Origin: Candidatus Rifleibacteriota bacterium
GTDB lineage: Bacteria; Riflebacteria; Ozemobacteria; Ozemobacterales; Ozemobacteraceae
DNA: 64,000 nucleotides
Assembly: GCA_022704885.1 (NCBI GenBank)
Contig: JAKJFO010000002.1
Location: 1 to 64,000 of the forward strand
Direction of reading: 5' to 3'
Positions 1 through 9,579 of this stretch are shown here, one piece after another. The notes beneath the pieces are model-generated. The model made no database searches. It was not told the DNA's origin and saw only the letters and a program-made list of their open reading frames with translations. A program made the translations under genes and the position numbers. The stretch's first letter is position 1; every line of letters starts with the position of its first letter.

Positions 1-15
1 GAGGTCTATACCATT

Positions 16-663
16 ATGAGAATGATAGAAATTCTTAGGGACATCTGGGGGACAGCAAAAACAGTTCTCCCCTTAGCCATGATCTTAGTGATACTCCAGG
101 TCATTGTCCTCAAGAAGCCCATTAAGAATGAACTGGGCTGCAAAGACATCAGCCGCAGTCTGTTGAAGCGCGGCATCAAACTCGATCATCTCGATACCGG
201 CGGCAACAGCGCTTTGCATTACGCAGTCGCCAGTTGCGACAACGACATCGTTGCCGAAATGATCGACAAAGGCGCCGATATTTTTGCCGTGAACAATTTT
301 GCCCGCGGCATGATGCATGTTGCCGCCGAGAATTCCAACGAAGTCATTTTTCCGACTCTGATTGCCAATGGTTGTGATGTAAACCAGGAAGACATCAGAG
401 GCAATACCGCTTTGCATCTGGCTGCAAAGGCAAATAATTTCACCATCCTGCAGGCTCTGCTCACCAACGGAGCCGATTTTGCCGTCAGAAACATGCAGGG
501 AAAAGTCGCAGCCGATCTCGCCACAAGTCATGAAGCAGCCCAGCTGCTGCGCAACCGCTTCGAAATCGAGGGTTCGAACCCGGCCAAACGCGCACTTCCA
601 GCTGAGGTACGCACTATGACGACGCCAACCCGAGACCTGGTCGAGCAGAGAGATGCCAGATAA
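16..663 (+). CDS. Membrane-anchored ankyrin-repeat protein
   Basis: Unknown function; ankyrin repeats normally bind partner proteins. One hydrophobic segment lies at about residues 16-34 and is followed by about three to four ankyrin repeats (residues 55-170) with the hallmark GNSALHYAV and GNTALHLAA turns. A GAGG at the very start of the window precedes the ATG. The 3' end overlaps the start of the first large cyclase by 11 bases, so the two are translationally coupled. It heads the five-gene cyclase operon, so a scaffold or regulatory role for the cyclases is plausible but only inferred. Upstream sequence is outside the window, so more genes may precede it. Confidence 0.85.
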   Translation: MRMIEILRDIWGTAKTVLPLAMILVILQVIVLKKPIKNELGCKDISRSLLKRGIKLDHLDTGGNSALHYAVASCDNDIVAEMIDKGADIFAVNNFARGMMHVAAENSNEVIFPTLIANGCDVNQEDIRGNTALHLAAKANNFTILQALLTNGADFAVRNMQGKVAADLATSHEAAQLLRNRFEIEGSNPAKRALPAEVRTMTTPTRDLVEQRDAR

Positions 664-3646
664 CAGCTCTGAACGCCAGTTCAGAAAGCTGGCGCCCAGC
701 ATCCCCGGCATTGGCTATCTTCTATTATTCTGGCTTCTGGCGGTTGGACTGCCTGCTCTGGCGATTCTTACCCTGCTCAACAGCAGCGAACTCAGTCGAA
801 AAGAACAACTGAAGAACTCGGTCAGTGACAGAATGCTCGACGACATGAACAGTCTACTGCGCGAGTTCAGCGCCGAATCATACTTCAGCGCCCGCATCAC
901 ACAGGCCGAAACGGCAGCCGGACTGCCACCGCGCCATTCCAACCTGACTTCGCAGATAGTTTCTGTTCGCGAAATTCACCAGCAGCTGCACAGAGAATTT
1001 TCTAAAATCAGAGGTCTGCGGCTGATCACCATCATCTCTGGCGATCAGAACTTTTCTGACATACTGATAGATCATGACAACGAAAACTTCGCCGATTACC
1101 CCAAACCCGGGCAATGGGCTGCCAGAACCATACTGAAGGCAATAACCGCACGCGCGCAGAACCAGTCGACCGATCAGACGCTTTCGGCCGTCGAGCTGCG
1201 CATGTTGAGAAATTTCAACGACTCGATATTCGGATCCTACTTCAACCCAGTTGACAGCGACGAAGACTTCAACAGTGGGTTCATCACCAGAAACAACGGC
1301 AGCAATCTGCATACAGCCCGCAGAGTTGTGGTTAACAGCGAGAAAGAGGTGGTATTTTCTTATCTCGCCATATTTGTCGAGACGGCACAGATATTCACAG
1401 AAGCCTGTCAGGAAATTACCGGTCGGAACAGGTTTTCTGAATTCGCTATGCGCTTCGTTTTAAAGCCGGCAACGGCTTTTCCTTTTCTCATCGAGAACAG
1501 AGATTCAAGCTTGAGTCTCTATGCCCCGGTCAGCTTCGGAAAACTCAACGCTGGAGCGCATGCACACGGCAATCTGATCGACCGACTGATCGCTCAGGGA
1601 AAATTGACTGAAAAACCCGCACAGTATCCACATCTCGTGCTGTCTTCGCGACCTTTGCAGGAATTGATCGGTAAACGTCATGCTCACGCAAGAATGCTGG
1701 TATTTCTGGTTTTATGTGCTTCTCTGCTTGTATTGAAGCATTTTCAGCAGACAGGCATGCTCAGTCTAAGAATAAGAGTGCGCCTGTTCGCAGCAGTCTT
1801 TCTGGCCACCATTCTGCCGGCAACCGCTTTCATGTTTTCAGCCTATCGCCACAACCAGCAGCAGACAGAGTTGCGTCAGACAGCTCTCATCGAAGAAATG
1901 AAAACCAGACTCAAGCTCTTCGAACTCAACATCAGGTCTCAGGACGAGATACTCAATCAGAAAGCTTTCGCACTTGTCGACGAGCTCAACCGCAATATCG
2001 ACATGCCAGACGAAGTTGTCAGCGAAATCCTCACCCGACATGCAAAAAGCAATTTTGCCGGAGCCATGTTGATCAGAAACAATGGCCTGAGCCTCGAGAT
2101 CGTTGATCGAAGTTCGACTACACTGCGCAACAACCCTGATCAACTTACGTTTTCGCGAGATATCTATTTTGCCTCGATGATAAAATTTTTCGACTATCTC
2201 GGCCTCATACTCGAAAATTTCTACAGCAAACTCGAAAGCACTCCGAATGGCCGAAAACTAAAGGCTCTGTCGGCCATTTTCACGTCAGAAGACGTCGAAA
2301 ATTTCTGCAGTTACGAAGGCTCAGCCCAGACGACGAAAAAAGATTCGGCAACGCTTCGCTTCAGCAACTTCAAGATCATTCCGCATGGTAATAAAAAGGG
2401 AGCGGGCGCGGCAGTTCTGCTGCTTGTGCAGGATATTCGGAAAGTTATCGACCAGATTCTCGCCGATCAGCTGGCAAAATGGTCATTCTATGACCAGCCA
2501 ACCAGCGAAGGCAGAATCCGCAACATGCTGGCGGGCACCTTCGACCTCGAAGCCAGTTCACTCGACCTCTCGCGTATCTGGCCGGCAGGAACGAAACTCG
2601 ACAGCAGCCAGAAAAGCCTGATTGCAGAAATCGCCAACGGCAAAGCCGAAGTCAGCCGTATAATCAGCGAATCAGATGCGCCACCGGTTGCAATGGTCGC
2701 CGCCAAGATCGGCGGTTATCCTCTCATTGCCATCTCCAGGTGCACAATGCAGAAACTCAACGCCGACAACAGCCATACCGACCTGTTTCTGCTGGCGAGT
2801 TTTGCCTGGCTCATGATCATTCTGATGATTCTGGTCAGTCTGCTCGACGAACTGTTCGCCACCCCGATCAACCGGCTTCTGACGGCTGTCAGATTGACAG
2901 AAAAAGGTTACGAGGCAGAAATAATAAATGATTCTGACAATGAACTGGCGCAACTGACCGGTGAATTCAACCTGATGAACCGTAATCTCAAAGAACGTGA
3001 GCGCCTGGCCAGATTCATCTCGCATGAGGCGGCCCAGACAATATCCCGCGAAAGCAGGGAATTGTCTGACATACCTCCCTGCCGCGAAGAACGCAGCATA
3101 CTGTTCATACATATCCGCGGTTTCAGCGAGTTCAGCGAAAGACTCAGCCCGGAACAGCTGATCGACCTGCTCAATCGGTTTTTTCCCTTTGCTGAAAAAC
3201 TGATCAATGAAGCTGGAGGACAGATCGACAAATATATTGCCGATGCGATAATGGCTGTTTTTTCAGGCGGCGAGAACGAGCTTACAGCGGCAGTCAGAGC
3301 GTGCATGGCGGCACAGGCGATTCGACGCGACATTTCTCGGCTGAATCATACGCTGGCGGCCGAAGGACTGCCAGGCATCGCTCTGGGCGCCGGCATCGCC
3401 AGCGGTGAAGTGATTTCGGGCAGAATCGGCGCAACCAGCGGCCGGCGCGACTATACCGTGATTGGCGACCGGGTGAACCTTGCCGCCCGTCTCGAAACCA
3501 TGTCGCATTTTTCCGATCAGACAAGAATTCTGGTCGATGAACAGACGAAACTGGCGGCGTCGGCCGCATTTTCCTTTAAAAACCACGGAGAACTGCCGGT
3601 AAAAGGCAAAACTGCGCTGGTGCAGGTATATGAGCTGCATGATTGA
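653..3646 (+). CDS. Transmembrane class III nucleotide cyclase, C2-like half (first metal Asp replaced by His)
   Basis: A 997-residue receptor cyclase. Predicted membrane segments lie at about 21-42, 347-361, 378-397 and 710-731, giving two extracytoplasmic regions of about 300 residues each, then a HAMP-like linker and a class III cyclase domain from about 810. The domain keeps the purine-site Lys860, second metal ligand Asp864, Thr935 (class IIIb type), and the transition-state Asn942 and Arg946 in VNLAAR. The first metal ligand, Asp in the usual F-x-D-I-x-x-F motif, is His820 (FIHIRGF). Alone it should be a poor enzyme. The next gene has the opposite set of residues, so the pair is inferred to form a heterodimer like animal C1/C2. 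Translation is coupled on both sides by overlaps. Adenylate rather than guanylate specificity is not proven. Confidence 0.9.
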   Translation: MPDNSSERQFRKLAPSIPGIGYLLLFWLLAVGLPALAILTLLNSSELSRKEQLKNSVSDRMLDDMNSLLREFSAESYFSARITQAETAAGLPPRHSNLTSQIVSVREIHQQLHREFSKIRGLRLITIISGDQNFSDILIDHDNENFADYPKPGQWAARTILKAITARAQNQSTDQTLSAVELRMLRNFNDSIFGSYFNPVDSDEDFNSGFITRNNGSNLHTARRVVVNSEKEVVFSYLAIFVETAQIFTEACQEITGRNRFSEFAMRFVLKPATAFPFLIENRDSSLSLYAPVSFGKLNAGAHAHGNLIDRLIAQGKLTEKPAQYPHLVLSSRPLQELIGKRHAHARMLVFLVLCASLLVLKHFQQTGMLSLRIRVRLFAAVFLATILPATAFMFSAYRHNQQQTELRQTALIEEMKTRLKLFELNIRSQDEILNQKAFALVDELNRNIDMPDEVVSEILTRHAKSNFAGAMLIRNNGLSLEIVDRSSTTLRNNPDQLTFSRDIYFASMIKFFDYLGLILENFYSKLESTPNGRKLKALSAIFTSEDVENFCSYEGSAQTTKKDSATLRFSNFKIIPHGNKKGAGAAVLLLVQDIRKVIDQILADQLAKWSFYDQPTSEGRIRNMLAGTFDLEASSLDLSRIWPAGTKLDSSQKSLIAEIANGKAEVSRIISESDAPPVAMVAAKIGGYPLIAISRCTMQKLNADNSHTDLFLLASFAWLMIILMILVSLLDELFATPINRLLTAVRLTEKGYEAEIINDSDNELAQLTGEFNLMNRNLKERERLARFISHEAAQTISRESRELSDIPPCREERSILFIHIRGFSEFSERLSPEQLIDLLNRFFPFAEKLINEAGGQIDKYIADAIMAVFSGGENELTAAVRACMAAQAIRRDISRLNHTLAAEGLPGIALGAGIASGEVISGRIGATSGRRDYTVIGDRVNLAARLETMSHFSDQTRILVDEQTKLAASAAFSFKNHGELPVKGKTALVQVYELHD

Positions 3647-6638
3647 CAACACTGACAAAAAAGCGGCGGTTAAACTGAAAATAGAACGCAGCCTGTTTCT
3701 CAGACTGGCGCCAGTTCTGCTCTGGGTTCTGGCGGTGTTTCTGCCAATGCTGATCGGCAGCCGCGTTTACTTTATATCGTTACAGAAACGACAACAGAAT
3801 CTGGCCGCGCAATCTCGCCAGCAGCTGATGGCGCGAGCCCAGCAGCTGACCTACCGGTTACAGCCAAAAACCATTGCCAGAAGTTTTTTCAATATAAACG
3901 ATTACGAATGGCATTACGTGAATTACCGTTATCACTCGGTGCGCAATGTCTTTGAGGGTCTACCGGTCGTCAAGGCACTGCCAGATTTTGAAAAGGACAT
4001 TGACGCCGAAGTCCTCAGATTCAGTCGATATCTGCATGATAATTACCGTTTCGAACCTGAGTTTTTGTTCGCTCTCGACGAGAACCAGGCGAGTTGCAGC
4101 ATGCTTGTCTCGAAACGGCTCAGCATGCCCGCCAATGACATGGCCGCACTCAGAAGAGAGCTGCCCGAAATCTGTAAAGGGCTGAACTATAAAGACACCT
4201 ATGGCCAGCAGACACCTCGCGAATTGCGGCATTACAGAGAATTTGCAACATTCAATCAGATGGTGGCCGTAGCTCACCCCTTCAATACCAGACCATGGCG
4301 CCTCGGCAGCCGATTTTCGGCTAAGCTCAACCAGAACCTGTATCTGGTAACCATAAGCTATCCGGTCATAAACAATCGTCAAAACTATCTGTTGCTGGGC
4401 TTTACCATCGACAACATCAGACAAAATGTCATACTCGATCACCTGTGCGCCTCGCTCAGCGATGAATTCATCAGCCTTCAGGCTGGCCATTCGAACGCGC
4501 GAAATATTCCTTCATTCATCGATCATGAAGAAAAGGTCGAACTGTTGACCAGATTGCCACTCGCTTTCGAACTGCTTTTCAGAACTGCTGCCGCCGGAAA
4601 ATCTGATAAAAAGACCGTAATTAAGCTGACTTCGAGCACAAAAGCTTTCAATCGCCAGTTCAAGCGGGAAGTCGATGCCGCCAACATCCTGCTGCTTGTC
4701 GTCGGCAGCCTGAGCCTGCTGGCAGCTGCCGGCCTGGCAATGGGCAGGTTCCGACTCACCGCAGGACTTACCAGAATAATCACTGCAAGCTTTGTCGCCT
4801 GCATGGCTTTTCCGCTGACGGCAATCTTCTGGCAGGGGCTGCTGCAGCACCATTCAAGCAGCGAAAGCGACATTCAAAACACCATGCACAAGATTTCCCG
4901 GCAGATCAGAGAACTCGATCAAAGTTTTCTACTGCAGAGTTACCGGCGTATGCTGCTGTTCAAATTCGTCGCCGACAGTTTTGAGCGGCTACCCATGCCT
5001 GCGTGGGGACGCATGGTCAGGCTGATGTTTTCAGACCAGGCAGAAGACCGTTTTTCAGATCAGTTCAAGACTTGTTATCTTTATGATTCACTCGATCGCG
5101 AATTTTACCGCGGCCAGGTGAAAACCGAGAATCAGGCGATAGGCGATATGTCACGCCTGTTCGTAGGTGTTTCGCGCAAGCTGATGATGCAGATTGGTGC
5201 AATGTCAGGATTGAGCGAAAAGGATCGTAGCAGAATTGGCCAGATTGCTGATTTTGCCTCAGGCCTGATGGAACAACTGCTGCGGCCAAAACTGTTGAAC
5301 CAGATTTATAAAACGCAGGGCGAGTTGTTTATGAGCGATTTCATGGCACGACGTTCACTTCTCTGCAGCCATTTTTTGCGATCAGCCGGGAAAATAACCG
5401 GATATCTGATGTTTGTGACCGAGAACTTTCTGCTGATGGAACGCATAAGTGAAATGCAAAGGCAGAACTCTTTTCCGACACGGCTGACCGTCGATGATTA
5501 CCTGGTCGATCTGGTGTTTTACCCGATCGATGATTATGCCGAGCGTGGCCTCAATGATCGAATCATATACGAAGACGACAATCTCACGCAGCGAACCGAC
5601 AATCTCAAGGAAATTGCCAATGCCTTGTATGCAGGCGCTGATTTTAACCAGATAAACAATCTTCATCTGCAAAACCCGCATCTGATAGTTACCGACAGAA
5701 TCTTCAACAACAATGTATTCGTTTTTGCCATGGCGAAGCCGCTGCGAAGCCCCTACCGCATGCCGTGGTCGCTGCTGGCATTGTCGCTTATCGCCATCAT
5801 AAGTTGTCTGGCTCTGGCCGGCGGCGTAGCAAAAATGCTTCTGCTGCAGATTCCACCATTTCTGGTGGCCATGCGCGAGATCGAAAACGATCGCTATGAC
5901 TGGCAACTCAACCTGTCAGGCTCTGACGAGTTTTCTGAGCTGGCAGGCTCGATCAATTCAATGCGGATAAGCCTGCTCGAGCGCCGCAAGATGATGCAGC
6001 TGGTATCAGCCAGTGCGATCGAAGCCGCCCGCTCAGACCTTCAGCAGCAGGGCGCTGCTCGACGCCGCGATGCTGCTATTCTGTTCTGTGATATCAGAAG
6101 TTTTACTACTATCAGCGAAAGCCGGTCGGCCGAAGAAGTGGTCGATATGCTCAACAGCTATTTCTCATACATGTGCCCGATCATCGAAGAACATGGCGGC
6201 TTCGTCGACAAGCTCATCGGCGACGCTATTCAGGCAGTATTTCTCGGAGATCCCGCAACAGCTGTATTGGCAGCAGCAAGAGCAGCTTTGCAGATGCGCG
6301 CAGGCCTCGACGACTTCAACCGACAACGCAGAAACAACGGGCTGTTTACCATCGACAACGGTATCGGCATAGCCGCCGGAACAGTAGTAACCGGTCTGGT
6401 AGGTTCGCAGACCGGCAAACTTGATGCCGCCCTGCTCGGCAATGTGTTGCACAAGGCCCAGACTCTCGAAGCCAAAAGCAAACATGCTGCCGACACAAGA
6501 ATTCTGATCGACCGCGAAAGCTGGCATAGTGGCGGCGAATTGTTGATTGTCAAAACAATCCAGGATCCTTCGGCAATCAGTTCAGAAACAGAACGGAATC
6601 TGTTCGAACTTATTGCAATCAAGGCTGCTGCAGAATGA
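3630..6638 (+). CDS. Transmembrane class III nucleotide cyclase, C1-like half (catalytic Asn and Arg lost)
   Basis: Same layout as the preceding gene: N-terminal membrane helix, a long extracytoplasmic region, a double helix near the middle, a second extracytoplasmic region, a fourth helix, a HAMP-like linker and a C-terminal cyclase domain. Both metal ligands are present (Asp821 in FCDIRSF and Asp865 in LIGDAI), as is Lys861. Where active cyclases have V-N-L-A-A-R, this protein has L-H-K-A-Q-T, so Asn is His941 and Arg is Thr945, and the purine-site Thr is Ala934. This is the complement of the upstream partner, which it overlaps by 17 bases. The start could instead be the in-frame ATG at 3639; the first ATG is chosen because an AGG-containing stretch lies just upstream of it. 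Confidence 0.9.
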   Translation: MSCMIDNTDKKAAVKLKIERSLFLRLAPVLLWVLAVFLPMLIGSRVYFISLQKRQQNLAAQSRQQLMARAQQLTYRLQPKTIARSFFNINDYEWHYVNYRYHSVRNVFEGLPVVKALPDFEKDIDAEVLRFSRYLHDNYRFEPEFLFALDENQASCSMLVSKRLSMPANDMAALRRELPEICKGLNYKDTYGQQTPRELRHYREFATFNQMVAVAHPFNTRPWRLGSRFSAKLNQNLYLVTISYPVINNRQNYLLLGFTIDNIRQNVILDHLCASLSDEFISLQAGHSNARNIPSFIDHEEKVELLTRLPLAFELLFRTAAAGKSDKKTVIKLTSSTKAFNRQFKREVDAANILLLVVGSLSLLAAAGLAMGRFRLTAGLTRIITASFVACMAFPLTAIFWQGLLQHHSSSESDIQNTMHKISRQIRELDQSFLLQSYRRMLLFKFVADSFERLPMPAWGRMVRLMFSDQAEDRFSDQFKTCYLYDSLDREFYRGQVKTENQAIGDMSRLFVGVSRKLMMQIGAMSGLSEKDRSRIGQIADFASGLMEQLLRPKLLNQIYKTQGELFMSDFMARRSLLCSHFLRSAGKITGYLMFVTENFLLMERISEMQRQNSFPTRLTVDDYLVDLVFYPIDDYAERGLNDRIIYEDDNLTQRTDNLKEIANALYAGADFNQINNLHLQNPHLIVTDRIFNNNVFVFAMAKPLRSPYRMPWSLLALSLIAIISCLALAGGVAKMLLLQIPPFLVAMREIENDRYDWQLNLSGSDEFSELAGSINSMRISLLERRKMMQLVSASAIEAARSDLQQQGAARRRDAAILFCDIRSFTTISESRSAEEVVDMLNSYFSYMCPIIEEHGGFVDKLIGDAIQAVFLGDPATAVLAAARAALQMRAGLDDFNRQRRNNGLFTIDNGIGIAAGTVVTGLVGSQTGKLDAALLGNVLHKAQTLEAKSKHAADTRILIDRESWHSGGELLIVKTIQDPSAISSETERNLFELIAIKAAAE

Positions 6639-6648
6639 TACGGTATTC

Positions 6649-9579
6649 ATGAAAACACTTAAACCAGCCAGATTTTCCAACATCAAACTGCTGGTATTCT
6701 GGCTGTTCGTTTTCGTATTCCCGGTAGTAACGGCAAAAGTCCTTATCAACACTCATGAAGCACAGCAGCTCCGCAGCAATGAGACAGGTCGACAGGCTGA
6801 ACTGCGTTATGAAATGGATCAGTTCATCGCAGACCTCGACCTTGGCTATCAGATCGAAAAGCAGATAAAGTCGGCTGAGCGCATTCTGAGCGGCAAACTT
6901 GCCGGCAGCAGCGTGAATCCACAGACAGTATGCCGACTGGTCCGGGAAAGTTTTGCAGAAACAGGCATCTTCATGCCGGTTCTTATCGCTGCTTATCTGC
7001 CTGAAAACGGAAAGACCGAAGTTCTGCTTTCTGATCCCGGCTATGTAAACCCGGGCCGAAAATCTCTGGAAATAATCATGTCATATATCAATGACAAAAC
7101 CCATGGCAGAATAGACGAGAGCAGGGACAGAATGTACAAACTGGTCTGCCGGGCAGCATTTGGCGATTATCTGCAGCCTGGAGAACAGGATGGACTTCTG
7201 ACCAGCGGTTTTATGAGCAGAGGAAAGGGTGATCGCACCTTTATCTACCATAATCATGTTGCAGCCAATTCTGAAAAAAAGCAGCGCATCCTGCTGCTGA
7301 CAGTTTTCGCCGAGTCCAGAACCGGAGTGCGCGAGCTGCTGCAGCTTGCTTTGAAAGCAGGTAAAAACTCGTCGACGGCAAGAAGTTACGCCCTGCTTCA
7401 GACTGCAGTCAGCCGTGACTTCTTCTACGACCGCCACAATCGTATGTATTACGCGGTTCCTGTGCCGCCGGCAGCTTTAAGAACCGGTTCACATCAACGC
7501 AAAGACTGGTATTCCAGTGCCATAAATTCGCAACAGGCACTGCATAAGCCAGGTCGTCTGCCTTATGCCGTGGTTTCGCACAAACCGCAACTCAATCATC
7601 ACGACAAAGTTTCAATCCGCGACCTCGCCAACCTGCTGTTGCTTGCCATATTTTTTACCGGCACCGCACTAGTGCGTCAGATCGTTACCGACCGCTTTGC
7701 CAGAGCGCCGGTGAATCGCAAGTTTGCCATGTGCATCCTGCTTTCTACAGCCCTGCCCTTTGCCATCATGGTTGTTGCAACTTACCGCTATTTCGCCCAT
7801 TTCAGCCAGACCACTATTCAGAACCATTTAAGCAACATGAGCAATGATCTCTATCTCATGGAATCAAACATTCACAATCATGAACAGCGCGAAAAGTTCA
7901 AACGGGCTTCCTTCATTAACCGGCTGAAAGCCAGTTCACATCTGGAAGCGGCCGAGCTCAGGCAAATTCTCGACCAGGAACTCGGGCGACTGTTCATGGG
8001 ATACATAATGTTTCGTAACGACGCCACTCTGGTAGAACGCCTGCCCGAAACGGGTGAAGTAAGCGAAGATGATCGCGGCAAGCTTATGTTATGGAGAGAC
8101 CTGACACTGGCTCAAGCATATGACGTATTTGTCAACGCCGGCGTACTTGGCAGAGATTTTGACCGGAGAATTCTCCAGGTTCCCGATTTCAAGCGCTGGC
8201 GGGCATTCAGCGTACACTACCTTGATATCGACCGCAGCTCATTCTGCAGCCAGGACGGAGAATATTTTCCTGCCAAAATTTCTGAGCGGCAATACGTCGA
8301 GTTCTCAACCCATAACCTGTTTCGTGAAGGCAGTCCAAATCCGGTATGGGCGATTCTTGCCCTGCTGACCGACTCGCGAGCATCCTGCGAAAGATACCTC
8401 AACGAACTGCCGGGCAACACCTTCATCAGCTTATCGGATGATATGGTCACACATACCGCAATATATTGCCTGAATTCTCTGAGTCAGATCGACCGGCAAC
8501 TGTCATGGCCGATGAGCGCCCTTGCCGATGACCAGATGTTGCAGGCAGTGGCCAACCTGACTGCCGGAAAAACAGAAACAGCCTGGTACAGCTTCGACCA
8601 GAGCGGCGCCGCCAGACTTTTCTGCGCCAGAGCCGTTTCTGACACACCTTTTATCATAGCATCGCACAGCACTCTACACTCTCCAGCTATAATCAAAGCT
8701 TTTCTGCCGATTCTTCTACTGATTACCGTTCTTTATCTGCTCGCGCTCATCAAACTTCTGAGCATGGTGCTGGCCGAGAGTTTCATCAGTCCGGTAAATA
8801 TGATGATGCAGGGGTTGTCGGCGCTTGATCATGGCTGTTACCCGGCGATTGTCTGCCATTCTTCAAATGAGCTTGGCAGTCTCATCGATGACTTCAACGG
8901 TATGGTTCTGGGCATGAGACAGCGACGCATTCTCGAGAGGTTCATCTCAGATGAGGTTTCACAGAGCGTTGCCAGCGTTGAGTCCAACGACGATCAGGCA
9001 GCCGGCACTCTGGTTCATCGCGCCATCATGTTCATTCACATTCGCAGCTTTGAAAAAATCTGTGAAAGCCTTGAGCCTGAGGCGGTAATTACCCTGCTCA
9101 ACCTCTACTTCAGCACCCTTGAACCGGCAATAATGTCATGCGGCGGCCAGATCGACAAATACATCGGCGACGCCATAATGGTAAGCTTTTCGGCTGAACG
9201 CTGCAATGGCCGACCAGAATATGCTGCAGCTGTGACAGCCCTGCTCTGTCGGCGAAAACTGCCTGAACTCGGTCACCGGCTTGCCGGTTGTAACCTCCCG
9301 CACATCGTTATTGGCACAGGAATCGCCGCCGGCCCGGTAATTCTTGGCAAAATCGGTGCCAAAAATGGCCGCAAAGATTTCACTCTTATCGGCGACGCAG
9401 TGAATCTTGCGGCCAGGCTTGAGTCAGCATCGCACCATGACACCAACCCGCACATACTGGTGTCCGAGATAATCAAAGAAGCAGCTGCACCACTGCATTT
9501 CATCTCTTCCGGCAGGCTTGAGATCAAAGGCAAGAAAGTCGCGGTCGAAGTTTTCGAACTTGAGGATCAGGGTATATGA
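6649..9579 (+). CDS. Transmembrane class III nucleotide cyclase, C2-like half, second pair
   Basis: Receptor cyclase of 976 residues with the same four-helix, two-sensor architecture as its operon neighbours. The cyclase domain has His797 (FIHIRSF) in place of the first metal Asp, but keeps Lys837, Asp841, Thr912, Asn919 and Arg923. The reading frame is open from 6547, but the ATG at 6649, ten bases after the previous stop codon, is preferred: it puts the first membrane helix about 12 residues from the N-terminus, as in the sister proteins, and avoids a 92-base overlap. It ends in a 4-base ATGA overlap with the next gene, its inferred dimer partner. Confidence 0.88.
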   Translation: MKTLKPARFSNIKLLVFWLFVFVFPVVTAKVLINTHEAQQLRSNETGRQAELRYEMDQFIADLDLGYQIEKQIKSAERILSGKLAGSSVNPQTVCRLVRESFAETGIFMPVLIAAYLPENGKTEVLLSDPGYVNPGRKSLEIIMSYINDKTHGRIDESRDRMYKLVCRAAFGDYLQPGEQDGLLTSGFMSRGKGDRTFIYHNHVAANSEKKQRILLLTVFAESRTGVRELLQLALKAGKNSSTARSYALLQTAVSRDFFYDRHNRMYYAVPVPPAALRTGSHQRKDWYSSAINSQQALHKPGRLPYAVVSHKPQLNHHDKVSIRDLANLLLLAIFFTGTALVRQIVTDRFARAPVNRKFAMCILLSTALPFAIMVVATYRYFAHFSQTTIQNHLSNMSNDLYLMESNIHNHEQREKFKRASFINRLKASSHLEAAELRQILDQELGRLFMGYIMFRNDATLVERLPETGEVSEDDRGKLMLWRDLTLAQAYDVFVNAGVLGRDFDRRILQVPDFKRWRAFSVHYLDIDRSSFCSQDGEYFPAKISERQYVEFSTHNLFREGSPNPVWAILALLTDSRASCERYLNELPGNTFISLSDDMVTHTAIYCLNSLSQIDRQLSWPMSALADDQMLQAVANLTAGKTETAWYSFDQSGAARLFCARAVSDTPFIIASHSTLHSPAIIKAFLPILLLITVLYLLALIKLLSMVLAESFISPVNMMMQGLSALDHGCYPAIVCHSSNELGSLIDDFNGMVLGMRQRRILERFISDEVSQSVASVESNDDQAAGTLVHRAIMFIHIRSFEKICESLEPEAVITLLNLYFSTLEPAIMSCGGQIDKYIGDAIMVSFSAERCNGRPEYAAAVTALLCRRKLPELGHRLAGCNLPHIVIGTGIAAGPVILGKIGAKNGRKDFTLIGDAVNLAARLESASHHDTNPHILVSEIIKEAAAPLHFISSGRLEIKGKKVAVEVFELEDQGI

